NCBI GenBank assembly: GCA_014706385.1
Contig: JACGZH010000010.1
Span: forward strand, 372,001 to 436,000
Origin: Phaffia rhodozyma
Lineage: Eukaryota > Basidiomycota > Tremellomycetes > Cystofilobasidiales > Mrakiaceae
Length of the DNA stretch: 64,000 nt
Direction of reading: 5' to 3'
The translations under genes were made by a program, and so were the position numbers. Positions within the stretch are counted from its first letter, which is position 1, and every line of letters begins with the position of its first letter. Positions 25,501 to 37,300 of the stretch are shown one piece after another. The notes beneath the pieces were generated by a model that saw only the letters and a list, made by a program, of their open reading frames with translations, was not told the origin of the DNA and did not search any database.

Positions 25501-26518
25501 CATGGGAAAGTACCCAGAAGTGCTTCCACATCGGTCTCATTCCTTTCGAATGCACCTGGCGATGAAAGTCGTTTGGCGAGCGACCGTGCAAGCACATTAT
25601 GGACTCCGTCCGCGTCGCCCGCCGAGACCGGTTTATCAATCAAAGAAGCAAACTCGGTGGTGTTGATACCAATCTCCGTATCATTCCGCACAGCAGTTTG
25701 GTTTCCGACCTTGATGAACGATGTGTCGATCGGATGGAACACTTTTGAAGAAACATTCACTCCTGCAAGCAAATCGAAGAATGTCCGAGACCGATTCGTA
25801 TTTGAAGGTGGAATATTCGTTGGATCAGACATATTCAGAGTCCAACTGGTGGCGTGATGTAGGTACCCGGTTATATTACGAGGGTAGAGTTTAGATGTTG
25901 ATTTGAGAGATCCAAATGAAGGAAGAAGGGTCTCAAATAGCTCATGTGGTGCTGGCGAGGGCTACTCATCGGTTTAGAAGGTAACAAGCTCATATCAGTC
26001 ATCAACATATGATCAAGCATGGATGCCAAGAATCAAAGGAGACCCAAAGCAAAGAAGAAAGAGCACATACAATCACAAACCCAGAAGAGCTGTTCCCAGA
26101 TAGATAACCTGCGAAACTTTCATTCCTATGAAGTGCTCTGTTCAGTCTGACCTCTGTCACATGCAAACCCAAGAGCTGGTTTCACATCAAGAGCTCATCT
26201 AACGACCAAAGTGAAGAGGTAAGAGAATAGAAGGGACATACGACCAGGACTTAACTCGTCGCCCCCTCCTCCTCCTGTGATGCCCCCGCCGACGCCAATC
26301 GGTCCTTCAATATCCGACCCACCAGAATTTATAATATACAAGAACAACAGAAAGACGAATAGTGACGAGAATGATTGTTGAGCACCTCCTGGTCCGCCGG
26401 GATGTCCTCCTTCAAAATTCGGAGTCGGACGACGCCGGGGGTTGGCGGCAGGAAGTGATGATGGTGGCGGCGGCGGCGGCGGCGGTGGTGGCAGTAGTGA
26501 AGAAGGAGGATGGTCCAT
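22512..26518 (-). CDS. DSC1: Dsc1/Tul1 transmembrane RING E3 ubiquitin ligase
   Basis: Multi-exon minus-strand gene for a Golgi/endosomal membrane ubiquitin ligase that marks membrane proteins for degradation and, in many fungi, promotes SREBP cleavage. The N-terminus (26518) has a polyproline run and FVFLLFLYIINSGG, a likely signal/anchor segment. A luminal region follows with RNITGYLHHATSWTLNMSD, several N-glycosylation sequons and WWGTNPDFYFSEP. Several hydrophobic segments come next, for example LIQLGLVWLLV, LPLIAAGLVSGLGFFMFGVV and PHILFVLYLFWIPQII. The C-terminus is a RING-H2: TDCAICMEPIIGSEDE, VAPCHHVF, then after an intron HTSCLQTWMAIRTVCPQCRG PLPPF with the stop at 22512-22514. Domain order matches Tul1 of budding yeast and Dsc1 of fission yeast. 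Exons in the membrane part were not all delimited. Confidence 0.9.
26455..26492 (+). repeat. GGC/GGT trinucleotide run encoding polyproline in DSC1
   Basis: GGC/GGT triplets on the + strand read as about ten consecutive Pro codons on the minus strand near the DSC1 start. The run is likely length-polymorphic. Confidence 0.75.
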
Positions 26519-27360
26519 CCTTAGACTTAGGAGGGAGTCAGCGAGCCGTCGTTGTTGGTAATTAATAAATGGTAGTGGTGGTGGTGATGATGATGGTGAT
26601 GGTGCAGGGTGTCAATGAGGGTGACATTCGGCGGTCATGACAATACAAACTTCTATGCGATGTTTCCCTGGATCGCGTTAGTTCCTTACTCTCACTAACG
26701 ACTTTCCCCTAAATCTCGTTTACGAAGAGAATGTGTTTCATCTTGATCTTTTTTGAGTTTGGTCTTACATATCTCTAAGGAAAAGAAAAAAAAAGCACAG
26801 AGAGAAGACAATGAGAAGAGAAATTTAAAAGGTTGTAGGAAGAGGATAAGATGAGGGCTTAAATAAACAGGTATAGGATGGAAGTAGCGAACGAGTTTGG
26901 TGAAACAAAATGGAGTGTGATGTGATGAGAGAAGTTAAAAGTGGGGTAGGGAAGGCAAAAGGATGAAACATGATCTGAATCTAAACCAGATCTCGTCTTT
27001 TTTAGAATATGGATGAGGGGAGAAAGGGGAGTAGAATAACGTAGAGCGAACATGAACAAGAGAAGCAAGACACAGGGCAAGCCGAAGAAGAAAGAAAAGA
27101 ATTGAGCCTGTGGTTGTTTCCATAGTTTCATTTGGCACCCTTGGAATAAGACTGAAATCAAGACCCTATCCCTCAGGCGAAAACAGAAAAGAGAAGCCAA
27201 GCACGAGACATGAGAAGAGAACGATGGGACGGAAGACGGTTGATAGATGAAGCGACCATTCAGCGTCCTCCTTGCGCATACGCGAACACACACGCTGAGC
27301 TGTCGGAAAGAGAGAAGGAGGAAAAGGACAAAAAGAGATCGGGAGACTGCAAGGTATTGC
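26519..27360. other. Interval between the RLI1 stop and the DSC1 start
   Basis: Both flanking genes lie on the minus strand, so this holds the RLI1 3' UTR and the DSC1 promoter. GGT/GAT trinucleotide repeats lie at about 26568-26605. The open frame at 26859-27476 has no family signature and overlaps the RLI1 coding end, so it is treated as chance. Confidence 0.55.
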
Positions 27361-29838
27361 TTAATCTCCAAGGAAGAAGTAATGGCCCTTGCTCTTCTGT
27401 TCCTTATCCTTGAGCGAGTCGGCCTTGTTGATTCTCGGTCGGAAGTTGGTAGGATCTCGCCTGAAAGTGACCTCAAGAGCGGCCAAGAACTTGTTCATGC
27501 CACTGTACAAGTTCTCTGGCTCACCAGCGGTCGCTTCAACGGAAGGCTGACCGGTGTATACGATGACTCTGTCGGCAAGGTAGGTCGACATGATGAAATC
27601 GTGCTCGACCACAAACGCCGTCTTCTTGGCGTGAAGGATGAAACGCTTGATGACTCGGGAAGCGATGATACGCTGCTCAGAGTCCAAGTAGGCAGACGGC
27701 TCGTCGATCAAGTAGATATCAGCCGGGGTTCCCAAACACAAGCAGAGCGCAACCCTCTGCAACTCTCCTCCGGAGAGCGTCTTGACGTCCTGGTCGATGA
27801 TGGCATCGAGCTGCATCGGCTTGATGACATCACTCTGGAATTGAGGTAGAAGGAAGGCTCCTTTGATTCGCTTGATGAGTAACATTCGAACGGATCCCTC
27901 GAACTTCGGAGAGAGCATCTGAGGCTTCAAAGAGACCTTCAACTTCATCTCATGCGACGGGTCATCCGGCATATCCTTTCCGGCCAATAACTTGACCAAT
28001 GTGGTCTTTCCTGTTCCATTCTCACCGAGCATGACGATGATCTCGGAATCAGTGAACCTTCCGGCATCGACGTTGAGCTTGAAACCACCAAGGGTCTTGC
28101 TCATCGCCGGGTATGAGAACTTTCGAGACTTTTCGATCGACGAGTCGTCTGCGGTCTCTGAGATTTTGAAAGTGAGCGACTCGTCTCGGAACCGAAGATT
28201 TTCCGTCGGAATCATTCCGTCGAGGAAAATGTTGATACCTATATAGTTTGGAGGGAGGAAGAAATTAGTATCTGTTTTCAACAACTGTATGAAAGGAGGC
28301 AGAAGAAGGCACTGACCTTCTCGAACGGAGAAAGGCATGGTAACAACACCATAGGCCGAAGGTTTTCCGTAGAGCACACAGACGTAATCTGAAAGGTAGT
28401 CCAACACGGACAAATCGTGCTCGACCGTGATGACGTAGGAAGTGGGAGTGAGGACAGAACGGATAACTCTGGCGGCGTTGAGACGTTGCTTGACATCCAA
28501 GTACGACGACGGCTCGTCAAACATGTACACGTCCGCTTTCTGGATGGCGGTGAGGGCAATGGCGAATCGCTGAAGCTCTCCTCCAGAGAGCTGCTTGATA
28601 TCACGTTCTAACACCTGAGTAAGATCCAAGTTGTCCAACAAGTACTGCATGTTGTCCAACTCCTTCTTTCCGTTCAGCATGTCTTCCACCTTCCGGTCTC
28701 CCTTGACGGCTCGGGGGATGTGGTCAACATATTGGGGTTTGATGAGCGCCTTAAGGTTATCTTCTAGTACCTTGGTGAAGTAGTTCTGCAGCTCGGATCC
28801 TCGGAAGTATTTCAGGATGTCCGTCCAATCCGGAGGGTCCTAGTCGAGGCAGACAAAGAAGGAAGAGAAACGGTGGGTTTTGACAAACTTGGGAGAAGAG
28901 GAAGAGAATGGGAAGATGATTAAAACTTACGTCGTACTTGCCCAAGTTGGGTTTAAGCTTTCCGGCAAGAATCTTGAGAGCGGTACTCTTTCCAATACCG
29001 TTTGTTCCGACAAGACCGAGAACCTGACCTGGTCGGGGAGTAGGAAGTCGATGAAGTTTGAACGAGTTGGCAGTGTATCGGTGGGTCACCTGAGATTCAA
29101 GATTTGTCGGCAAGTTGATGATCGTGATTGCCTCGAACGGGCACCTATGAATTCGAGAAGAGGTCGGGAGAGAAGGCGAGGAGAGACAATTCAATGTGAG
29201 AATTGAGTGGCGAAGGAAACGAGCAAGAACGAGGAGATCAGAAAGAGAGTGTAACAAAAGGATCAGATTGGACAGGTCGTGACGTAGGAACATTGACACG
29301 AAGAAAGAAAAAATATGACGACGTACTTTCGGGCACAGATACCACAACCGATGCACAAGTCTTCCGAGATGAACGCGACCTTGTCGGATGTCTTGACTTC
29401 GATACAAAGCTTACCCATCTTGACAACGGGACATGACCTAGACGAGGAAGAGAAAGAACGAGGAAGGGGATAAGGACATGGGTAACAGAAAGGAGAAGAG
29501 GGACACTGCGAGTATATTTTCTAAGCTCACTTTTTGCACTCCTGTTACGATCAGAAAGCAATGAGTTGAGTGAGATGAAACGATAAAGAGAAAGAGATAC
29601 AAGAACCAGAGAGACTAACCTGACGACATCTGGTGAGCCAAGTACACGAAGGAAAGAGAAGAGGAACGAAACAGAAGAAAAGACAAAGAAGAGTGTTTTC
29701 AAGAAGCAAGAAAAAGTTTAGCTATGACAAGTGAGAGGTCAAGGAAGAGTATAAACCAGACAACGAAACTCGTCCGCACTTTTTGGGCTTGCACTTGTCG
29801 GTACTGACAATGGCGATTCGAGTCAACTTGTCACTCAT
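27361..29838 (-). CDS. RLI1: ABCE1/Rli1 iron-sulfur ABC ATPase (ribosome recycling)
   Basis: Splits ribosomal subunits after termination and supports initiation and ribosome export. The start [20 protein letters not shown] is at 29838. The first exon (29780-29838) is followed by two microexons, 29620-29629 (10 nt) and 29531-29541 (11 nt), which together restore [21 protein letters not shown] second cluster, [16 protein letters not shown], completes the two Fe-S clusters. ABC1 has [31 protein letters not shown] and the Walker B region [18 protein letters not shown]2 has [29 protein letters not shown] and [15 protein letters not shown]. The protein ends [11 protein letters not shown] at 27361. 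The intron at 28239-28316 is 78 nt with no stop, so its retention would add 26 residues. RLI1 is divergent from the arginyl-tRNA synthetase gene. Confidence 0.97.
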
Positions 29839-30496
29839 GTTGGGGATCTAGAGAGATGCTGAGATGAAGGATAGGACGACAAAGAAGAGAAGAGAACGGA
29901 AGGCCACAAGTTGAAGGAGAGCAAGCAAAACATTTTTCTCCCTCGTCTTTTTTTTTTCCTTCACTTGGCCGCTTTCCCATTCGTCGGATGGATCTGATTA
30001 TGTAAGCGATGACTTTCCATTACACACGGCCTAGTATGTTTCACATTCATTTGTAGTTGGGTTTTGTAGTGAAACAGATTCCTACTTTTTCGCTAGTCAT
30101 TCGTCCAACTTTTGTAGTCTCGTTCTGTAGTCTCCGGTTCCTCGGGCCTTTCTCTAGTCTGGCTGTCCGCTTTCTCTAGTCCAGATTTGTAGTTATCCCA
30201 CCGAGGCTGGAAGACTACACTTTTCCGTCGTCGATCCTAGTACAGCGACTACAAACATCCCCAATGACTCTTCCAGCCAACAGACCTTCCTCTCAATTCT
30301 TTCTCTTCTCACTCCGCTTTCTACTCTGCTCTTGAGCACCTCTCATACAGCATACTCTTCCTCTCGACTCATAACCATCACGTCCATCGTGTTCCGTCCG
30401 TTCCTCAGAGGATCTCGTGCTCTTACTAGCAGGACTTTTAAACTTCCTCTTATCTCAAACCGTTCGCCCATCAATCCAGCCGTCAAGTTTTCAACC
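29839..30496. promoter_or_regulatory. Divergent promoter of RLI1 and arginyl-tRNA synthetase with repeated TAGT motifs
   Basis: Between the two starts lie about seven copies of a T-rich box ending in TAGT (ttgtagttgg, ttttgtagtg, tttgtagtct, ttctgtagtc, and two ttctctagtc forms), spread over about 30050-30195. Two reverse-orientation gactaca cores occur at about 30213 and 30248. A 23-codon upstream frame starts at ATG 30264 and ends at 30335. From about 30332 to 30496 the sequence is open in frame with the synthetase. Confidence 0.5.
30264..30335 (+). CDS. Upstream open reading frame in the ArgRS leader
   Basis: ATG at 30264 opens a 23-codon frame (MTLPANRPSSQFF...) that ends TGA at 30333-30335, out of frame with the synthetase. 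It could tune initiation at the downstream AUG or at a non-AUG codon. No experimental support is visible. Confidence 0.35.
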   Translation: MTLPANRPSSQFFLFSLRFLLCS

Positions 30497-33400
30497 ATGG
30501 CTTCTTCTTCCTCTGAGGCTCCAAAGCCCTTCCCCAAGATTAACTTTCCAGAGCTCCCTGCTGTCGAGGGTATCGCTCCCGAACGATCGATCATCGACAA
30601 CTTCAGGCAAGTCCTTTGTCTGTGTTTGTACTGCTTGAGTTGTGTGCAACGTGTCTTGTCTTTTTTCTTCTGTGTTTCTCTCATCTTGGTTCTTTCGCCT
30701 GATCTTTCTTTCTCGACCTTTTTTTTTTCTTCCTTGCCTTGAATCCTCTCTTCCTTCTGCCCTCAACAACTATACTGACCGATTCTTTCTTATATTCATC
30801 TTTTCGTCCCTTCTCTCAAACTACCCCTCAACACAGGGTCGCTATCGCTGCCCAGATCGCTCCTGTCATCGGCAAGACCCCCGACGAGGTCTACGTCGGT
30901 GTAGATGTGCCTAGTACGTTTTGTTCACCTGCCTGCCTACCTGTTCATACAGATAAACTCGCCATCAGCCATTGAAGAAATTTGCCTCTGCGTCTTTCCG
31001 TTTCTTCTTCATTGATTGAATTCTAACAGACAAGAGGGCTGCCGACTTCCAGGTCGCTGTCGCTCGATTCCGACTCGGTGGGAAGCCTGATGATTGGGCT
31101 CAAAAGATTGTTGACGCTGTACGTTTCCCCGCGTCTCCTCATTATCTCCACTCTCTTTCATTCTCTCGAGCGAAGAACTATCTGGACTCATAATCTCGTT
31201 CACATACTCGAATCTCTTTGAATACGGTTAGTTTGCGCCCAACGAGTATGTTAGCAAGGTCACTCTCGGCAAGGGGGGAACTTTGAGCTACTACATCAAG
31301 TGAGTCATTCCTCTCCTATCTGCAATCGTTGCCCTGAAAAACGTCTGACTCGATTCACCGCTTGTCCACTGCCACGTGATCGGTCTTCGCACAAAAAAGC
31401 CGAGCATCGCTCGCTCGAGTTTGTCTCGACCAGATCAGGTCGTTCCCCAACAAGGCACCTGATGACCCGACGTTTGAGAAGAACTCGTATGGATCTTGGC
31501 CAAGCTTTGGTGAGGGCAAGAAGGTCGTCGGTATGTCCCACCCAGTCCTTCATTTTCTCGCGCGCGAAGCAGAGAGATATTGTTATAAGATCGAAAAGGC
31601 CGACGTGTTTGTCTGATCGGATGCAAATCACAGTCGAGTTCTCCTCGCCCAACATCGCGAAGCCCTTCCACGCTGGTCATCTTCGATCGACCATCATCGG
31701 TGCGTTCTTGAGTAACTTGTACGAGACCTGTGGATGGGAAGTCCTCAGGATCAACTAGTGCGTTTTTCTTCTTCTTCTTCTTCTTCTTCTTCTCCTCCTC
31801 CTTCATGTGGGTACCTTGTCAACTGTACTGATGGTTCTCATTCTGGGTAATTACGCATTGTGTCTTTTTTCAATTCTCTCAGCTTAGGAGATTGGGGAAA
31901 GCAGTTTGGTTTGCTTGCTATTGGATTTAAGAAGCACGGTAACGAGCAGGCTTTGCAGGATGATGCCATCAAGCACTTGTTCGACGTGAGGCCTTCTTTT
32001 TATTCGTCCTTTCGAACAGAGGAGATGAAGGACTAAACAAAGCTTCGTGGCTCATTTTCGAAACATGCTTCTCAACGATGGGACGCTCTTCTTAGGTATA
32101 CGTTCAAATCAACAAGGATATGGAAGCCGAGAAGCTCGAGGGAAGCGAAGCCACGGAGGATGAGGCCCGAGCTTTCTTCAAGGCTATGGAGGATGGTTCG
32201 TACTTTGCTTCTTAGCTTAGATATACTTTGTTAGCAAGGCACTAAACGTGGTACAATCCTTCGCTTGTGAATTAGGTGACGAGACTGCGCTCGCTCTTTG
32301 GGCTCGATTCAGGGACTATTCGATCGAGAAGTACAAGTCGACTTACGGCCGATTGAACATTCACTTTGACGTATACTCTGGAGAGTCTCAGGTTAAGACC
32401 GAGAACATGGTTCACGCCGTCGACAGACTCCAAGAAATGGGAATCGTGGTTGAAAAGGACAAGGCTTTGATCGCTGATTTGACAAAGTACAAGTTGGAGT
32501 CGGCTGTCGTCCGAAAGAAGGGTTGGTTTTTATTCATTTACTCTTGCTCGCCTTATCTAGCTGTTCTTCTTACACACTTTTATCCTTCCTATACACTTGT
32601 TCCTTTCTCTCGCATTTCTCGTGCTTTTTGACGATTCATCAAAACCTGGAACCATGAAACTGCAGACGGAACCACAATCTACATCACTCGAGATATCGGT
32701 GCAGCCAAGGAACGATACGAAGAGTACAAATTCGACAAGATGATCTACGTCGTCGCCTCCCAGCAAAATCTCCACCTCGCCCAGTTCTTCAAAGTGTTGG
32801 AACTCATGGGTTACAGTTGGGCCCAGAACGGAACGTTGCAGCACATTAACTTCGGAATGGGTATGTCGTCGTCTCGGAGATAGACGTTTCTGCGTTCCGT
32901 CTTTCTATAATGTCGAGCGAAAGATAAAAGCTGATTGAATCTCTCTCGTCTCTCAGTCCTTGGTATGTCCACCCGAAAGGGAACAGTCAAGTTCTTGAAC
33001 GATATTCTTGAAGAGGCCGCTAGCACCATGATGGAGCAGATGCAGCGAAACCAGGCGAAGTACGAGCAGATCGTAGACCCGGTCAAGTGTGCGGACGTTT
33101 TGGGAATGAGTGCCGTCAAGATCCAGGACATGTCTGCCAAGCGGTGAGCTTTTCTCTTTTTTCTTTCCTTCACTCCCTAATTGTGAATTGGAGTTGTCAG
33201 ATGAACTGATCGATTTATTGAACGTTGTCTTAGACATTTGGATTACACGTTCAACTTGAAAAAGATGACTGCTTTCGAGGGTGATACCGGGTAAGCGTCT
33301 ACGTTCGGTCAAGTTCTATCTTTCACTCGATCAACTCGCTTACAACTATCCTTGCTTTGTAGAGTGTATATCCAATACGCCCACGTTCGACTTGCTTCTC

Positions 33401-33864
33401 TCGAGCGAAAGAACCCGAATGTGGTCCTTCCCTCTGATCTATCCCTAATCAACACTGATCTCCTCACTGAAGATAAAGCACACGATATCATCTACCTGCT
33501 CTCTCTTTACCCCGATACTGTCAAGTTGGCCTACAAGCTTAGTGAGCCTAGCACGATCGTCACCTATATCTTCAGGTTGGCGCATGCCATCTCCGCCGCT
33601 TGGGATTCCGGTTCGTTTTCCCTCTTCCTTTTTTTCTTCTTTTGTCTTCAATTGATCAAGAATTTCCTTGACCGACACTAAACGACCTGTCTTCCTCTAT
33701 TTATTTATTTTTGACCACTGTGTTCTTAACCAGTTCGAGTTCAGAGTTCGACCGGTGTAGACCCCGAAGTTGCCAAGGCCAGACTCTACCTCTTCCTCTG
33801 CGCCAGGGACGTCTTGGGATCCGGAATGCGACTCTTGACGTTGACTCCTTTGGATAGGATGTAA
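30497..33864 (+). CDS. Arginyl-tRNA synthetase (probably dual cytosolic/mitochondrial)
   Basis: Class I aminoacyl-tRNA synthetase charging tRNA-Arg. The first in-frame AUG, at 30497 in strong context (caaccATGG), gives [20 protein letters not shown]. Upstream, the frame stays open for at least 55 codons with no Met and no acidic residue, looking like a mitochondrial presequence (see findings). Catalytic motifs are visible: [20 protein letters not shown] carries the HIGH-like [17 protein letters not shown] is typical of ArgRS, and [16 protein letters not shown] holds the KMSKS-like loop. The C-terminal anticodon-binding domain contains [15 protein letters not shown] and ends LTLTPLDRM with TAA at 33862. 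About ten introns are present. The first (30607-30836) has a GC donor (AG|GCAAGT). The exon giving [18 protein letters not shown] needs acceptor ATCAG near 31440. Confidence 0.96.
31766..31793 (+). repeat. (TTC)n microsatellite in an ArgRS intron
   Basis: About nine TTC units directly follow the exon end after INY. There is no coding effect. Confidence 0.8.
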
Positions 33865-34321
33865 AAAGAAGGAGAAAGAGCATAGACCCAGGAAGAGGTG
33901 AACGATAAAAGAAGGAAGAGGTTGAGAAGAAGACAGATGATGGAGCATGAGAACGTGGTTGAGGACCTTTTCAAGAGTTATCTTTTTAGAGTATAAGACG
34001 AATGTTATTATATGCAAAGAATCAAAGAAGTTGGGTATTCTACTGGATCATCAAGATTTGAGGAGCGAAATGGGAAATGGGAAGAGGTGAAGAAAAGCGG
34101 AAGGAAAGGGAGTTACAGATGACAGCTAACGTTGTCTGGTCTACAAACCATGGTCAAAAGAAAATATACAAGAAGGTATGAAGAATCGTTTGTCTAACAT
34201 TTCGATCCAGGGGATTTAAAAATCATCGACTACGAATTAAAGCGAAACTGGACGCTTCTACACTGAAAAGAAGAGAAGAAGAAAATGCAAAGAGACAAAC
34301 TCCCAAAGACACCTGAAAGCT
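33865..34321. other. Convergent 3' interval between ArgRS and the SNF2 gene
   Basis: It lies between the ArgRS stop and the stop of the minus-strand helicase gene. It is A/G-rich and probably comprises two 3' UTRs. No other feature is seen. Confidence 0.6.
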
Positions 34322-37300
34322 TCACCGATCGACGGGAACCCCAAATAGATCAGCCAAATCACCAACCGTCATCCGACCAATCTTCTGACCGGTCCCTTCG
34401 CCTAAGGCGCCATCTGCCATCTGTTGTTTCCGTGCCTGGAGGTCAAGAATTCCTATTCCATAGAGGTAGTTTTAGAGGTAGGACAAAGAGTAGGATATAA
34501 GAAGTAGAGTTAGGGCTGTCTACAAAGTATGCATTTCCAGAAGTGAAGGAGATGGAAATTGCGAATAAAATTTCACGAACTCTGCTCGACTGTATCTTTC
34601 ACAACTAGACGCCTGATAGATACATCTTTCGATTGACCTGATAAAAACCCAGAAGAATTTCTATATAGTCAATCACAAGAGAGGGGTTATGTATGATTGC
34701 ATAAAGAGTAAACATACCGATTCGATGGACTCGATCAAGCGCCTTTTTGATCAGAGCGTCAGCACTCATATAGTCGCGACCAGTTCTGGGCAGTATTGAA
34801 GAGAAAACTAACCTGAGACTCGGTAGCGGTATTCCATGCCTGGATAGCATTATTTGGTCAGCCTCTACAAGTCAGGTCCGAGAAATTAGACCAATCTAAT
34901 GTACGTACTAAATCGCAGTTGATGACACGGTTGGCGCGAGTTAAATTCTACAATAGTTGAAGAACGAAAATTAATCAGATCAAAAGATCACCAGGATCTA
35001 GGACACGATGAGAACAAACTAACCAAGCCAACACCTCCGCATTTGAGAGAAACAATAAGAATCTTCGCATCTTCATCTAATTGAAATTGTTTGACAGTGG
35101 CGTCGCTGTAGAGAAGAGAATAGGCTGAGATCAGTAACTCAAATTTGGCCTGTCCATGGATCAAGATGTAAAGAAAAAGAATTACCGATCTTTGATATTC
35201 ATCCCGCCATGGTACCTTATTGAAAAAGACAAGACTTTGGAACCAACATCAAATCAACTTCGTTAAAAGGCAAAGGTAGACTCACAGCAAGAACTTGTGT
35301 CCGGCTCTGCTGAGAATAATTTGGAGGAGTTCGATATACTTGACATATTGAGAGAAGATGATGATCTAGACAGTCGACAAAGAACTGATCAGACACAGTA
35401 TGCTATCTACGCCAAGAATATGAAGCACGTACTTTGTCATCAGAATCTGCTTCCTGCCACTGTTTGATCAGATTCATCATATGCTCCATCTTGATGCTAG
35501 GCTCGATGTTCTCATCACTGCTCCCAAAAGACGCCCAAACATGCTTAGCACATATATCGAACAATCTAAATGCCCATTGAGATGAAGAAATAAAGAAACT
35601 TACTCTTCGTCTACAATGGATGGAGGAAGAGGAATCGATTGCGCTCTCTCTTTCCCTTTGATGGACGGCTTGAACAAGCTCTTCTTATCGTCGATCTGGT
35701 TCAACTAAGAAGTCGTCAGGTTTCGTCCTCAATGCAGCTAATTAAGAGAAGCACAATCATACACCAATGGACATACAGAAGCGTCATCATCCTCGGTATC
35801 CTGCTTAATCCGTCTCCCACTTCCGATCTGTAGATCTAAATCATCTTCTTCATCTTTGATGTCTGGGATGGATACATCGCTCGAGTCATCTGTAGGAGGT
35901 TCAAAGCTGAAGGTTTGAGGGAAAACAAACAAAGAAAATGAAGCTTAGAAGTCACTCCACGACAACATATGAGATGTATTCAGACATACACTGAAGCTCT
36001 AAAGAGGCTATTTTCTGTTCAAACCAAAATGATATAGATGGCCTTGTTTTCAGTGGGGCGCCCTCGGTGTATCACAATAATACAGAACAAGCAAAGAGAA
36101 CTCACGGTCCAAGACTCCTCGGCAAGTGGGACATTTTCTTTCAACACAGTTGGCATCAGGGTTTTCGCCGTATTGAGGACTAGCTACGCGGAGAGACTCA
36201 ATACAGCCTGTGCAGTACAGCTGATGATCAGAAGTGACAGAACCAAATCGTGAGATGAGGTCAGCTTAGACATGATATCGTAATTGTACGTTTTCAAAGA
36301 GGACTCGCTTGCAAGCAACATCTTGTGATGAGAGGTTGAGTCAGGATGTCCATACCTGTGTTGATAAAGAAATTGGAAGGTTACCACTACAGATAGACAG
36401 ATCACAGTGACGACCTAGTATGCGTCAAGCCGAAGGATCTACTTACAGACAGGACACTCGTAGTCGTTACCAAGCTCTCCATCTCCCTCCGACTCTTTTT
36501 TTTGGGACTCGAGCATCCGATTCTTGAGTTTCAGAACAGCTTCGTCAACCCATCTAGCAATATTTATGGAACAATTCAACAAGCCATACCAGATTTTTGT
36601 TAATTACAGTGTACAGTCCAAACACAGATTACGATAAGACCTGTACTGACTCTTGTCCTGCCACAGCCACTGCCCGCTTGTACTCATCCTCGTCGACTGC
36701 CTCTGTATGAATTCCTGAGCCATCTCCGTCTTCAAGAACCAAGTCATCAAATCCCAATGGATCTCCTTTGGCTTTAACGACTAAACGAGGGTGATTACAC
36801 AGCTGTCGGAGTCGTAGCAACATAGCTGTAGTGAAAAGAAAGTTGACAAACTTTAGAAAAAAGTTCTTGGGCTGCATGAAAGAGTCATTAGAACAGGGAA
36901 CATACTAAGGACATGGGACTTTTAGGATTCATCAACCAGATAGAAACAACCGGCATGATTAGAAACCGACGACAAACGGGTACGCGAAACAATTATGAAT
37001 ATCGCAAGGCAAGTACTTCTCAGCATGTCGTCACTCACATAATTTTTCATGACCGTCCCTGCCTTCAAGAACTTATTGAATCGAACCCTTGCCTGAGTTT
37101 CCACAGCTGTATAGATCTCTCTCTCTATAGGTGAAAAGACTAATTCGTCTATTATAATCTCTTTTTCTGGTAGCGTCAAAAGTGCTTTACCATCAATCTG
37201 ACTGTCCTTTGTTCGTCTGAGCGAGGTCGCGCGGAGAATTATCTGGGCTCTTTTAGCGGCAAGATTTGGGCTTCGTTTTGCGACACTATGGATACGGTCT

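Noticed and set aside
36180..36365. Complete canonical RING domain in the SNF2 gene
   Set aside because: The middle of the cluster (around TRCC to LYCTGC) could not be joined with a clean splice that keeps a CxH pair, so only RING-type cysteines are claimed.
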